A stretch of DNA of 64,000 nt from Halieaceae bacterium UBA6060 (GTDB lineage: Bacteria; Pseudomonadota; Gammaproteobacteria; Pseudomonadales; Halieaceae). Under the pieces are notes generated by a model that saw only the letters and a program-made list of their open reading frames with translations, was not told the origin of the DNA and made no database searches. A program made the translations under genes and the position numbers. The stretch is from the NCBI GenBank assembly GCA_002428935.1, contig DIYG01000038.1, forward strand, positions 1 through 64,000, written 5' to 3'. Of the stretch, positions 50,922 through 59,791 are shown piece by piece (within the stretch, counting starts at the first letter, position 1; every line of letters begins with the position of its first letter).

Positions 50922-52900
50922 TGGACACGGTGTACACCGATGTGTTGGTTGTGGGTGGTGGCCTGGCGGGCCTTCGGGCAGCTATCGGAGCCCGCCGACG
51001 GGGTTTAGAAGTGCTGACCCTCAGTCTGGTCCCCGCGAAACGATCCCATTCGGCGGCGGCCCAGGGTGGTATGCAGGCGAGCCTGGGCAACACCGCCAAA
51101 GGACGGGGGGATAGCGAGGCTATTCACTTTGCCGATACGGTCCGGGGCAGTGATTGGGGGGCCGATCAGTTGGTGGCGCGTCTGTTCGCCGAGACGGCAC
51201 CCAAAGCAATTCGCGAGCTGGCGGCCTGGGGCGTGCCCTGGAATCGGGTTCGTGCCGGAGACCACGAAACCGTCATCAACGGTGAGCGGGTCACCATCAA
51301 CGAAGACCCTCTCGCCCACGGTCTCATTACGGCCCGCAACTTTGGTGGCACAGCCCATTGGCGTGCCAGCTACGTTTCCGACGGCACGGGCCACTCCATG
51401 CTCTACACCATGTCTGACCAGGCCGTGGCCGAGTCGATCCCCGTGCACGAGCGGATGGAGGCGATGGCCCTGATCTGTGATGGAGAGCGCTGCTGCGGCG
51501 TTATCGCGCGCAACCTCATTAACGGGACCCTGGTGGCCTATCTAGCTCGTGCCACCTGTATCGCCACGGGCGGCTTTGGGCGTATCTACCGGGTATCTAC
51601 CAACGCCATCATCAATGAAGGTATGGGGGCGGCCATTGCCCTCGAGACGGGCCGCGCCGTGCTGGGAAACATGGAAGCCATTCAGTTTCACCCCACGGGG
51701 ATCTTCCCCGCCGGGATTCTCGTCACGGAGGGTTGCCGTGGTGATGGCGGCTTACTTCTGGATGCTGACGGGCATCGCTTCATGCCCGACTACGAACCGG
51801 AAAAAATGGAACTGGCTTCCCGGGATGTGGTGTCTCGGCGCATGGAGGAGCATATCCGTGCGGGACACGGCGTTCGCTCCCGCTTCGGGGAGCATCTATG
51901 GCTCGATATTCGTTTACTCGGTGCGGAGCATATTCGCGGTCGCCTGCGGGAGGTGCAGGAGATCTGTCGGTACTTCCTCGGTATCGATCCGGCCGAGTCC
52001 CTGATCCCCGTACGACCCGCCCAACACTATTCCATGGGCGGTATTCGCACGGACTTCCGCGGTGAAGCGGTGGGGCTCCGGGGATTGTTCTCCTGCGGCG
52101 AGGCCGCGTGCTGGGATCTCCATGGCTTCAACCGTCTGGGTGGCAACTCCGTGGCAGAGACCGTGGTCGCAGGCATGCTCGTAGGCGAGTACCTCGCAGA
52201 TTTCTGCCACAGCGATGACGGAGCCTTGCCCGGGACGACCACGCTGGCCCGCGATGCGCTGCGACGAGAGGAAGCGCAACTCCGTTCCTATTGCACCGGT
52301 GAGGAGCAGGAGTCGCCCCTGCGTTTGCAACAGGAAATGCAAACGCTGATGACCGAGCGGGTGGGTATTTTCCGCCATGGCGATACGCTGAAGACTGCGG
52401 TCGAGGAGCTACAGGCCCTGTTGCAGCGGGCTCAGCGCTTGCGTTTGGCCGGCAGCCGACGGGGAGCAAACCCTGAATTGGTGGCGGCCTATCGCCTGCC
52501 CCGGATGCTCAAGCTGGCCTTGTGCGTCGCCGAAGGGGCCCTGGCTCGCACGGAGAGCCGCGGTGCCCACTATCGGGAGGACTATCCGCAACGCAATGAT
52601 CGCGATTGGCTGAAACGAACCCTGGCCCTGTGGTCGCCCGGTGCGGATCGGCCCAGCCTGAGCTACGAGGACATCGACGTCATGACCATGGAATTGGTGC
52701 CGGGTTGGCGGGGCTATGGTGCGCGAGACTACATCGACCACCCCGATACACCCCGGAGGACCGAGGACCTCAAGCGAATCTCTGAAACTGGTGTGCAGGG
52801 TGATGCACGTCAGGAACAGATCCTGCCCTTTCGGGATCAGCTCCCGCCATCATTTCGGAGCCCCAATGAGCGACTGTTCTCCGGGGAGGAGTCGTTATGA
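50921..52900 (+). CDS. frdA: Fumarate reductase flavoprotein subunit
   Basis: 659 residues. The FAD site is VLVVGGGLAGLRAAIGARRR, with the covalent-FAD His in KRSHSAAAQGGMQAS (about residue 45). Active-site motifs are HPTGIFPAGILVTEGCRGDG at about 258 and RPAQHYSMGGIRTD at about 364. The C-terminal helical domain follows GANPELVAAYRLPRML. This is the catalytic subunit interconverting fumarate and succinate. It is coupled to frdC upstream and frdB downstream (four-base overlap). Confidence 0.93.
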   Translation: MDTVYTDVLVVGGGLAGLRAAIGARRRGLEVLTLSLVPAKRSHSAAAQGGMQASLGNTAKGRGDSEAIHFADTVRGSDWGADQLVARLFAETAPKAIRELAAWGVPWNRVRAGDHETVINGERVTINEDPLAHGLITARNFGGTAHWRASYVSDGTGHSMLYTMSDQAVAESIPVHERMEAMALICDGERCCGVIARNLINGTLVAYLARATCIATGGFGRIYRVSTNAIINEGMGAAIALETGRAVLGNMEAIQFHPTGIFPAGILVTEGCRGDGGLLLDADGHRFMPDYEPEKMELASRDVVSRRMEEHIRAGHGVRSRFGEHLWLDIRLLGAEHIRGRLREVQEICRYFLGIDPAESLIPVRPAQHYSMGGIRTDFRGEAVGLRGLFSCGEAACWDLHGFNRLGGNSVAETVVAGMLVGEYLADFCHSDDGALPGTTTLARDALRREEAQLRSYCTGEEQESPLRLQQEMQTLMTERVGIFRHGDTLKTAVEELQALLQRAQRLRLAGSRRGANPELVAAYRLPRMLKLALCVAEGALARTESRGAHYREDYPQRNDRDWLKRTLALWSPGADRPSLSYEDIDVMTMELVPGWRGYGARDYIDHPDTPRRTEDLKRISETGVQGDARQEQILPFRDQLPPSFRSPNERLFSGEESL

Positions 52901-53670
52901 GCGAAGACGAGATTCTGGCACGGGATACGGCCGTGCATGGGGCAGCCACCAGCGGCGAATTTACGCTGGAGGTACTGCGCTGCAACCCAGCGGACCCCGA
53001 GGACAGGCCCCGTTGGCAAAGCTTTACGCTGGAGCTTACGGAGGGCATGACCCTATTCATCGCCCTTACGGAGCTGCGGGAGACTCAAGATCCATCCCTG
53101 CAATTTGATTTTGTCTGCCGTGCGGGTATCTGTGGATCTTGCGCCATGCTGATTAATGGTCGACCGGGATTGGCGTGTCGTACGCTCATCGCAGATTTGC
53201 CATCGCCTACGCGCCTGGCACCGTTGCCGGGCTTTGCCTTGATTGGTGACCTCAGCGTCGACACGGGGCGTTGGATGCGAGGCATGAGCGAGCGCCTTGA
53301 GACCTGGGTTCACGGGCTGGACACGGAGCGGGACCCGGCGCGTCTCGAAGCGCCCATGGAGCCTGAGGTGGCCGAAGCCATCTATGAACTGGAGCGCTGT
53401 ATCGAGTGTGGATGCTGCATTGCGGCTTGCGGTACCGCACAGATGCGCGAGGATTTTGTGGGAGCGGTGGGTTTGAACAAGCTGGCGCGCTTTCACCTTG
53501 ATCCGCGAGATGCACGCGACGACGGAGCCTATTTTGACCTCGTCGGCGACGACGATGGGGTGTTTGGCTGCATGTCACTCCTGGGTTGCGACGACGTGTG
53601 TCCCAAGGACCTTCCCCTGGGGACGCAGATCGCGTTTCTTCGTCGTCGCATGGCGCGACAAGCCTTGTGA
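52897..53670 (+). CDS. frdB: Fumarate reductase iron-sulfur subunit
   Basis: 257 residues. The [2Fe-2S] ligands are in FVCRAGICGSC and LACRT (about 75-100). The [4Fe-4S] and [3Fe-4S] ligands are in CIECGCCIAACG (about 168) and CMSLLGCDDVCPKDLP (about 225). It passes electrons between cytochrome b and the flavoprotein. The order C-A-B and the length fit the Wolinella/epsilonproteobacterial type rather than E. coli frdABCD. Confidence 0.93.
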   Translation: MSEDEILARDTAVHGAATSGEFTLEVLRCNPADPEDRPRWQSFTLELTEGMTLFIALTELRETQDPSLQFDFVCRAGICGSCAMLINGRPGLACRTLIADLPSPTRLAPLPGFALIGDLSVDTGRWMRGMSERLETWVHGLDTERDPARLEAPMEPEVAEAIYELERCIECGCCIAACGTAQMREDFVGAVGLNKLARFHLDPRDARDDGAYFDLVGDDDGVFGCMSLLGCDDVCPKDLPLGTQIAFLRRRMARQAL

Positions 53671-53735
53671 TGCGCAGCGCGAGACCGGCGGAGACAGAAT
53701 GCTCGGTGGGCTTCTCCGTCGCGTTCCGAAAGGAG

Positions 53736-55544
53736 CTAGGTGTTTTCTTCCTCGGTGCGCCTTTCGAGTTCCCCGGGTAACCAAAACCAGCGAAGATCCG
53801 GTGCCGGTTCACGGTTGTCCATAAGCTCCCGGACGGCGGCCTGTTTATGCTCGCGGCTCGCGCCTCGCAGGAGCAGGTCCCTGGCGGTTTCATACACCTC
53901 CTGCAAAGGGACTCCATGGGGAGAGGGTTCTGGCGTTGTAACCCCCAATAGATCTGCAAGTTGTGTCTCGGGCTCCGTTTGCCCGTCGCGGTGGACCCAA
54001 TTACCGCTGCGAAGATCAAAGCGATAACTTGGCAGCAGACGGTGACCGTGTTCGCTGAGCAACCCTATGGCATCCAGCAGGTAATTGATTTCTTCCTTTT
54101 TCGCCGCGTAATGAAAGTTGAGGCGAACCCAGCCCGGTCGGTAGCCAAAGAATCCGTCTTCCACGAGGGCCTCATAGCGTCGTGACGTGACCGCATTGAT
54201 GTCCAGTAAGTGGTGTCCGTAGGGACCGGCACAGGAACACCCGCCTCGAGCCTGGATACCAAACAGGTCATTTAACAGCGCCGCCACAAAGCCGTAGTGG
54301 AGGTCTTTTCCCGCGTGTTCAAAGCGCAGAGAGAATATGGGTAAACGAGGTTCCTCGCAGGGGCCAAGGACGCGGAGCTGTGGCCGTTTCTGGAAGTACC
54401 CAAAGGCTTCGGCGACCTGTTCTGCCTCGCGCTCCTCGATGAATTCATCGCCCAGGGCACTCTTGAGGGCGAAGACGGCGCCAGCGCGAATGGATTCGAC
54501 GATGGCCGGTGTGCCTCCTTCCTCACGTCGCTCGATATCGTCGACGTAACTGTGATCCGTGGGAGACACAAACTTAACGGTCCCGCCGCCGACCATGGCC
54601 GGTACGGTGTTGGTAACGATGGACTCTTTGACGACGAGCACGCCGGGTGTGCCGGGACCACCAATGAACTTGTGGGGGGAGACAAAAACCGCGTCGATGG
54701 CGGCATCCTTCCGATTCACGTCGATGGTGACGTAGGGTCCCGCGGCGGCGTAGTCCCAACAGGCGAGGGCATCGTTGGACTTGAGGATCCGGGTGAGACC
54801 GACGACGTCGCTGCGCAGGCCCGTCACGTTAGAGGCGGCGGAGAAGCTGCCGATGCGCAGGGGGCGGTGGGCGTAGCGTTGAAGCTCGGTCTCAAGGGCA
54901 TCGGCATCGATGTGCCCGACGGCGGTAAGGGGTATGGATACGACCTCAGCGATGGATTCTCGCCAGGGCAGTTCGTTGGAATGGTGCTCGTAGGGCCCCA
55001 CAAAAACGACCGGCCGATCCTCATCCTTTGGGAGGTCGGCCAGGGGCGTCCCGTCGTTGGTGGTCAGAGGACGGCGAAGCCCCAGCAGATCAATAAGCTT
55101 GTTGATGGCCGCTGTGGCCCCAGCGCCCGTGAAGATCACCTTGTCCTGGGCTGAGCCATGGACCGAGGCTCGAATTTGCTGCCGCGCCTGTTCTCGCAGC
55201 CGATTGCTCTGGGCACCGGTATAGGAGGCTTCCGTATGCGTGTTGGCGTAGTAGGGCAGTACGCGATGACGGATGTTCTCTTCGATGAAGCTGACGGCGC
55301 GACCGGAAGCGGTGTAGTCCGCATAGATCAGAGGTTTTTGGCCGAAGGGGGTCGTGATTCCTGTGCCGTTGCCCACGAGACCTTTCTGGATCCGTTCGAG
55401 AAGAGCTTCTCCCACTGGTTTGCTAGCAACGTGGGGTCTGGCCATTTGGGTGTCGGCGGCCTGACTGTGACGGCTTTCATCGGCGACGGGGAGCGTTGGC
55501 TCGGTAGCAAGATCGGGAGCAAGAGATGGAGCGGCGATGGGCAC
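53736..55544 (-). CDS. PLP-dependent class V aminotransferase, cysteine desulfurase-like
   Basis: 602 residues from a GTG at 55544, nine bases after AGGA. The class V core includes IYADYTASGRAVSFIEE (about 73), TGAGATAAINKL (about 140), the PLP-Lys in VFVSPHKFIGGPGTPG (about 290), and a Cys-containing loop RGGCSCAGPYGHHLL (about 430), which places a Cys where desulfurases have theirs. It is much longer than usual NifS/SufS (about 400), with extra N- and C-terminal parts. It may desulfurate cysteine or a related thiol amino acid. It is divergent from an Lrp regulator. Confidence 0.78.
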   Translation of the reverse strand: MPIAAPSLAPDLATEPTLPVADESRHSQAADTQMARPHVASKPVGEALLERIQKGLVGNGTGITTPFGQKPLIYADYTASGRAVSFIEENIRHRVLPYYANTHTEASYTGAQSNRLREQARQQIRASVHGSAQDKVIFTGAGATAAINKLIDLLGLRRPLTTNDGTPLADLPKDEDRPVVFVGPYEHHSNELPWRESIAEVVSIPLTAVGHIDADALETELQRYAHRPLRIGSFSAASNVTGLRSDVVGLTRILKSNDALACWDYAAAGPYVTIDVNRKDAAIDAVFVSPHKFIGGPGTPGVLVVKESIVTNTVPAMVGGGTVKFVSPTDHSYVDDIERREEGGTPAIVESIRAGAVFALKSALGDEFIEEREAEQVAEAFGYFQKRPQLRVLGPCEEPRLPIFSLRFEHAGKDLHYGFVAALLNDLFGIQARGGCSCAGPYGHHLLDINAVTSRRYEALVEDGFFGYRPGWVRLNFHYAAKKEEINYLLDAIGLLSEHGHRLLPSYRFDLRSGNWVHRDGQTEPETQLADLLGVTTPEPSPHGVPLQEVYETARDLLLRGASREHKQAAVRELMDNREPAPDLRWFWLPGELERRTEEENT

Positions 55545-55605
55545 GGGCGGGATTCCTGGAGCGCGACTGGTAGGAAAACTATACGTGCGTCATGCCTCTA
55601 CATTG

Positions 55606-55663
55606 TCGCAAAATGGTGCGATTTATCTTCATTATATGGGAAAAATGTCCAGTTTAATGGACA
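55606..55663. promoter_or_regulatory. Two inverted repeats in the desulfurase-Lrp intergenic region
   Basis: TCGCA-AAATGG-TGCGA (55606-55621) and TGTCCA-GTTTAA-TGGACA (55646-55663) lie in an AT-rich 198-base region between the divergent genes. Either could be a binding site of the Lrp-type regulator. Confidence 0.5.
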
Positions 55664-55742
55664 AATACGCACTAAATGTATCGCAATGTGATCTTGGTCA
55701 GCGCTAAACTGATCCTCGAAGCACTGCCACGGGGAAAACCCT

Positions 55743-56192
55743 ATGCTCGACAAGCAAGATCGCAAGATTCTCGCCGCCCTCCAGCGGGATGCCTCCCTGT
55801 CCCTGGCAGACCTTGCGGAGCGGGTCACGCTGTCCCGTTCGGCTTGTGGTCGCCGACTTCAGCGTTTGGAAACGGAGGGCTATATTCGCCAGCGCGTCGC
55901 GCTTCTGGATGCCGCCCGTATTGGGCTGCCCCTCACGGTGTTTGTGAGCATAAAAACCGATAAACACAACGCCGATTGGGCACGACATTTCCAGGCGGTG
56001 GTGGAAAGACTCCCCGGCGTTCTCGAGGTCTATCGCATGAGTGGCGCGACGGACTACCTCCTCAAAGCGGTGGTCAAGGACATGCCGGACTACGATGCCC
56101 TGTACCAGCAGCTTATCGACGCCGATCTCCTCGATGTATCCGCCGGTTTTGTCATGGAAGAGATGAAGTTCACCACCGCGTTGCCGATTTAG
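55743..56192 (+). CDS. Lrp/AsnC-family regulator
   Basis: 149 residues, the typical Lrp length. The helix-turn-helix is at about residues 4-50 (LADLAERVTLSRSACGRRLQ) and the RAM ligand-binding domain from about 65 to the end (PGVLEVYRMSGATDYLLKAV). Lrp-family proteins often sense amino acids. The divergent desulfurase-like gene is its probable target, with cysteine or a related thiol as a possible effector, as for known cysteine-responsive members. Confidence 0.9.
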   Translation: MLDKQDRKILAALQRDASLSLADLAERVTLSRSACGRRLQRLETEGYIRQRVALLDAARIGLPLTVFVSIKTDKHNADWARHFQAVVERLPGVLEVYRMSGATDYLLKAVVKDMPDYDALYQQLIDADLLDVSAGFVMEEMKFTTALPI

Positions 56193-56341
56193 CGCCTTCG
56201 GCCCCAAGAGGCTTACGCCACGTTCGGCCTTTGGGAACGCTTCATCGCGGGGAGAGAACCGTTGGTCACGCTCGAATTGCCTGCGGGGCCAGGGCCTGCT
56301 TACATGGTCCATTGTTGCATTGCGCTGAAATCCCAAGGCTT

Positions 56342-57031
56342 ATGAATAGATCCGCGCGTTTCTGGGACCGCATGGCCCGACGCTATAGCAAGACACCCAT
56401 CAAGGACGAAGCGTCCTACGAACGAAAGCTTGCGCAAACCCGCGAACACCTTCGTGCGGAGCACCAACTTCTGGAGCTGGGCTGTGGGACCGGTGGCACC
56501 GCCCTACGTCATGCGCCCTCGGTCGACAAGATTACGGCTGTGGATTACTCCAATGAGATGCTCGACATTGCCCGGGAGCGAGCCGCAGCAGCGGGTGTGG
56601 AGAACATCGAATTCCTCTGCGCCTCGCTCGAGTCCCTCACGGCTGAGGCTGGGAGCTTTGACGTGGTGTTGGCCCTGAGTCTGCTTCATCTTGTGGACGA
56701 CCGCGACGACGCATTAGCGCGGATCTTCGCCTGGCTAAAACCCGGTGGTGTATTTGTTTCCAGCACCGCCTGTCTCGCGGAGCACCATGGGTTTCTCCGC
56801 TACATCAAACCGGTGGCGCAACGGATCGGTTTGTTTCCCAGCCTGGAGATTTTCTCCGTTGAAGCATTGCGGGGAAGTATCGAGACCGCGGGGTTCGTCA
56901 TCGAAGACCTTTGGCTGCAAGGTCACAATCGACCTCATGTGGCCTTCTGTGTCGCGCGGCGACCGCCTCTAGAGAGCTCCGCTGATGAGGATTTCCGTCA
57001 GGGCAGCGGCGGCCCAGGTGAGGGGCGGTAA
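56342..57031 (+). CDS. Class I SAM-dependent methyltransferase
   Basis: 229 residues. SAM motif I is LLELGCGTGGTALRHAP at about residue 40, an acidic residue follows in ITAVDYSNEMLDIA, and motif post-I is VVLALSLLHLVDD at about 115. The substrate is unknown. The C-terminal 22 residues are low-complexity Ser/Gly/Glu and overlap the convergent gene by 63 bases, suggesting a stop moved downstream. Confidence 0.82.
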   Translation: MNRSARFWDRMARRYSKTPIKDEASYERKLAQTREHLRAEHQLLELGCGTGGTALRHAPSVDKITAVDYSNEMLDIARERAAAAGVENIEFLCASLESLTAEAGSFDVVLALSLLHLVDDRDDALARIFAWLKPGGVFVSSTACLAEHHGFLRYIKPVAQRIGLFPSLEIFSVEALRGSIETAGFVIEDLWLQGHNRPHVAFCVARRPPLESSADEDFRQGSGGPGEGR

Positions 57032-57988
57032 CACCACGTAGAGCAAAATGCGCTTGATGCCCGCAAAATCCACGGGCCAGCCCGGTGCCTGGGCGACGCG
57101 TTCCCGCATGTCGAGAATCGTGTCCATGGCGGCGAGATCATGGGCTTCAGCTTCACTCATACGGGTGGCATGGAATTCGTCAAAACGGCGGTCCAGTTCC
57201 GCGAGAACCTGACCGCGGGTCTCGCGGATGCGTCGACGAATGCCTCGCAAGGGCAACACCACAATACCGATCAGTGTAAGGAAAGAGAAAAACAGGCCGA
57301 TCCATACGCCATCGTCAAAAGGGTCGTCGTCGCCGATGATGAGAAAGCCGTAGGCACAGACGATACCCACGAGAAAAAGAGCTGGTCGCAGGGCCGCCGA
57401 GCCAAAGGCCGCATGCCGGGAGGGACGCAGCAGATCGGGTTGGGCAAGGGCGCCGAGGCGGGAAAACAGCAGGGCGTTTTGCACCAGCTTGGGCACGATG
57501 GTGAGCATGGAAACCCAGAGGAGGAGCGTCATCCCCATCTGGATCAGGACAAAGGGCATGGCCAGGCGGTGGTGGTTGAGGAGGACATTGTGCGCCAGCC
57601 CCAGGAGTAGCCCAATGGCCAGGAGCACCATGCTGGCGGAGCGAGGTACGCGGGTCATGCCAGTCTGAAGGCATTGGTAGCTGGCATCGGGAATGGGAAG
57701 CACACTACGCAGGGCATCGAGGTCTCGAGCGCCTCCGCGCAACACCGGGGAGGCGCTGCCCAGAAGAATGCCAATGCTGACGCCAAAAAACAGCGCGTTA
57801 CCCAGTATCTCGATAGCGTCACCCCGATCGAGGTTCAGCAGGGGGACTTGGAGCATGATGCCGCAGAAAACGATCAGCCCGCCGAGAAGGCCGAAGCTCC
57901 AGGGCTGCAGCCTTAACAGGGTCTGCAGTCGGATCACCGACAGCTCTGGGGCCGAGGCGCAGGCCTGGAGGAACGGGCTGATCTTCAT
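56969..57988 (-). CDS. Multi-pass membrane protein of unknown function
   Basis: 339 residues with about seven hydrophobic segments (residues 32-50, 63-78, 118-132, 142-165, 205-222, 230-248 and 315-335) and a charged region at about 255-290 (RRIRETRGQVLAELDRRFDE). I recognise no family. The 63-base tail-to-tail overlap with the methyltransferase gene is real in both frames. The glutathione transferase gene lies nine bases downstream, so the two may be cotranscribed. Confidence 0.65.
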   Translation of the reverse strand: MKISPFLQACASAPELSVIRLQTLLRLQPWSFGLLGGLIVFCGIMLQVPLLNLDRGDAIEILGNALFFGVSIGILLGSASPVLRGGARDLDALRSVLPIPDASYQCLQTGMTRVPRSASMVLLAIGLLLGLAHNVLLNHHRLAMPFVLIQMGMTLLLWVSMLTIVPKLVQNALLFSRLGALAQPDLLRPSRHAAFGSAALRPALFLVGIVCAYGFLIIGDDDPFDDGVWIGLFFSFLTLIGIVVLPLRGIRRRIRETRGQVLAELDRRFDEFHATRMSEAEAHDLAAMDTILDMRERVAQAPGWPVDFAGIKRILLYVVLPPLTWAAAALTEILISGAL

Positions 57989-57997
57989 GGGCGCGGG

Positions 57998-58624
57998 TTA
58001 GTTGCCGAAGGCGTAGGGGCCCCCTCGGGCAATGGCGCGTCGGTAGGCGTCGCGGGCGTGGATACGCTCTAGGAAGGCGTTCAGGTTGGGAAAATTATCA
58101 AGCCCGTAGAGGAGCTTTCCGATCTGGGGTACGAAGGATAGTTGGATATCCGCGGCGCTGAACTCGTTTGCTACGAACCAGTCCTGGTTGTCCAGGGCGT
58201 GGTTCATAAAGCCCAGATGATTGTCGAGTTCCGAGTTGATGCGCGGCTGCAGGGGTTCGCCACCTTCACCCAGGCGCCCCGTATACATTTTCAACATAAG
58301 GGGCAGCGTAGCGCTGCCCTCGGCGTAGTGCATCCACTGTAGATAATCTTCATAGGCCGGTGTTCCCGGTACCGGGGCAAGCCGCCCGGCGCCATAATGC
58401 CGCACGATGTAATCGATGATGGCACCGGACTCGATGATGGTGAATTCACCATCGGTAATCACCGGCGATTTACCCAGGGGGTGAATATCGAGCAACTCCG
58501 GTGGTGCGAGATTGGTTTCCTTATCCCGTTCGTAGTTGCGAATATCGTATTCCACGCCGAGTTCTTCAAGCAGCCACAGTACCCGCTGAGACCGCGAGTT
58601 GTTCAGGTGATGCACGGTGAGCAT
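57998..58624 (-). CDS. Glutathione S-transferase family protein
   Basis: 208 residues from the ATG at 58624, after AAGGGA. The thioredoxin-like N-terminal domain has VHHLNNSRSQRVLWLLEELG and the conserved LGKSPVITDGEFTIIESGAI (cis-Pro and Glu-Ser for glutathione). The helical C-terminal domain carries WFVANEFSAADIQLSF. The catalytic position is Ser/Asn-type (NNSRSQR) rather than Tyr. A detoxification or thiol-transfer role is likely; the substrate is unknown. Confidence 0.87.
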   Translation of the reverse strand: MLTVHHLNNSRSQRVLWLLEELGVEYDIRNYERDKETNLAPPELLDIHPLGKSPVITDGEFTIIESGAIIDYIVRHYGAGRLAPVPGTPAYEDYLQWMHYAEGSATLPLMLKMYTGRLGEGGEPLQPRINSELDNHLGFMNHALDNQDWFVANEFSAADIQLSFVPQIGKLLYGLDNFPNLNAFLERIHARDAYRRAIARGGPYAFGN

Positions 58625-58789
58625 TGATGTTTTCCCTTGGAAAAATGGTTGAGGTTTAGCTATGCGGCAAGCATTGTACGCTGCCACCGAAGCGCTGGCT
58701 GCAATCGCCCTGATTTAGCCAAGGTCTCTCGCCTCCCGATGGTCGGGCCGTTATGATCTGCGACCCCAGCGATTCTAGAGGACAAGTCC

Positions 58790-59680
58790 ATGGCAACCGT
58801 GTTGTACGAAGTCAACGATCGGGTAGCGACGCTTACCCTGAATCGGCCCGAGCGCTTGAACGCCATCAACGAACAGCTACCGGGAGATCTCCGTCGTGCC
58901 GTGGAACGGGCGGATAGAGACAACGATGTACATGTGATCGTCTTACAGGGTGCTGGCAAAGGGTTTTGTGGAGGCTATGACCTCGTTGACTACGCCCAGA
59001 CCCCGGGAGAGATGCACGGCAATCAGGACATGCCCTGGGATCCCACCCTCGACTACACGATGATGGCGCGCAATACCGAAGATTTCATGGCGTTGTGGCG
59101 CAGCAGCAAACCCACCATCGCCAAGGTGCATGGCGCGGCGGCGGCGGGAGGCAGTGATATCGCTCTATGCTGCGATATGGTGATGATGGCTGAGAATGCT
59201 CGCATTGGTTATCCCCCGGCGCGGGTTTGGGGAATCCCCACCCCCATGATGTGGGTGTATCGCCTGGGCATCGAAAACGCCAAGCGGATGTTATTCACCG
59301 GTGATTTGATCAGCGGTCGAGAAGCTGCGGATATGGGTTTAATTCAGGATGCGGTACGGGAAGAGGAACTTGACGGTGCTGTGCAGGCGCTCTGTGATCG
59401 CATCAAAGGCGTGCCGCGCAACCAGTTAATGATGAGCAAAATGGTCGTGAACCAGGCCTATGAAGCTATGGGCCTTGCGAACACCCAACGCTTCGCCAAC
59501 CTGTTTGACGGCATCGCCCGCCACTCGCCGGAGGGATTGTGGTTTCGCCAGCGAGCCGTGGATGTGGGTTTTAAGCAGGCGGTGGCGGAGCGGGACTCCG
59601 GTGATCCCATTGCCGAAGGCGCCAGCAAGGACCTGGGGCCTCTGCCGGCGGCAAAGGCATTTCCCGATGACAACGACTGA
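58790..59680 (+). CDS. Enoyl-CoA hydratase/isomerase family (crotonase) protein
   Basis: 296 residues of the crotonase fold. LNRPERLNAINEQLPGDLRR is at the N-terminus, and the oxyanion-hole regions are GAGKGFCGGYDLVDY (about 57) and AAAAGGSDIALCCDMVMM (about 118). One of the two catalytic Glu positions is not obvious (YPPARVWGIPTPMMW in place of the usual G-x-x-P-E-x-x-x-G), so hydratase activity is not certain. It converges with the acyl-CoA ligase gene. Confidence 0.82.
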   Translation: MATVLYEVNDRVATLTLNRPERLNAINEQLPGDLRRAVERADRDNDVHVIVLQGAGKGFCGGYDLVDYAQTPGEMHGNQDMPWDPTLDYTMMARNTEDFMALWRSSKPTIAKVHGAAAAGGSDIALCCDMVMMAENARIGYPPARVWGIPTPMMWVYRLGIENAKRMLFTGDLISGREAADMGLIQDAVREEELDGAVQALCDRIKGVPRNQLMMSKMVVNQAYEAMGLANTQRFANLFDGIARHSPEGLWFRQRAVDVGFKQAVAERDSGDPIAEGASKDLGPLPAAKAFPDDND

Positions 59681-59738
59681 GACGGTTCTGGTCGGCCCGT
59701 TCTAATTCGGTCACTCGGTCAACTCAGTCATTCTCAAG

Positions 59739-59769
59739 ACCCGCCCCGGTGATGGAGCAGGGGGCGGGT
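59739..59769. terminator. Bidirectional terminator hairpin
   Basis: ACCCGCCCC (59739-59747) pairs perfectly with GGGGCGGGT (59761-59769) over a 13-base loop, in the 111-base gap between two convergent genes. The T run is minimal. Confidence 0.55.
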
Positions 59770-59791
59770 TAGAGGCTCACGACGGGGACAT

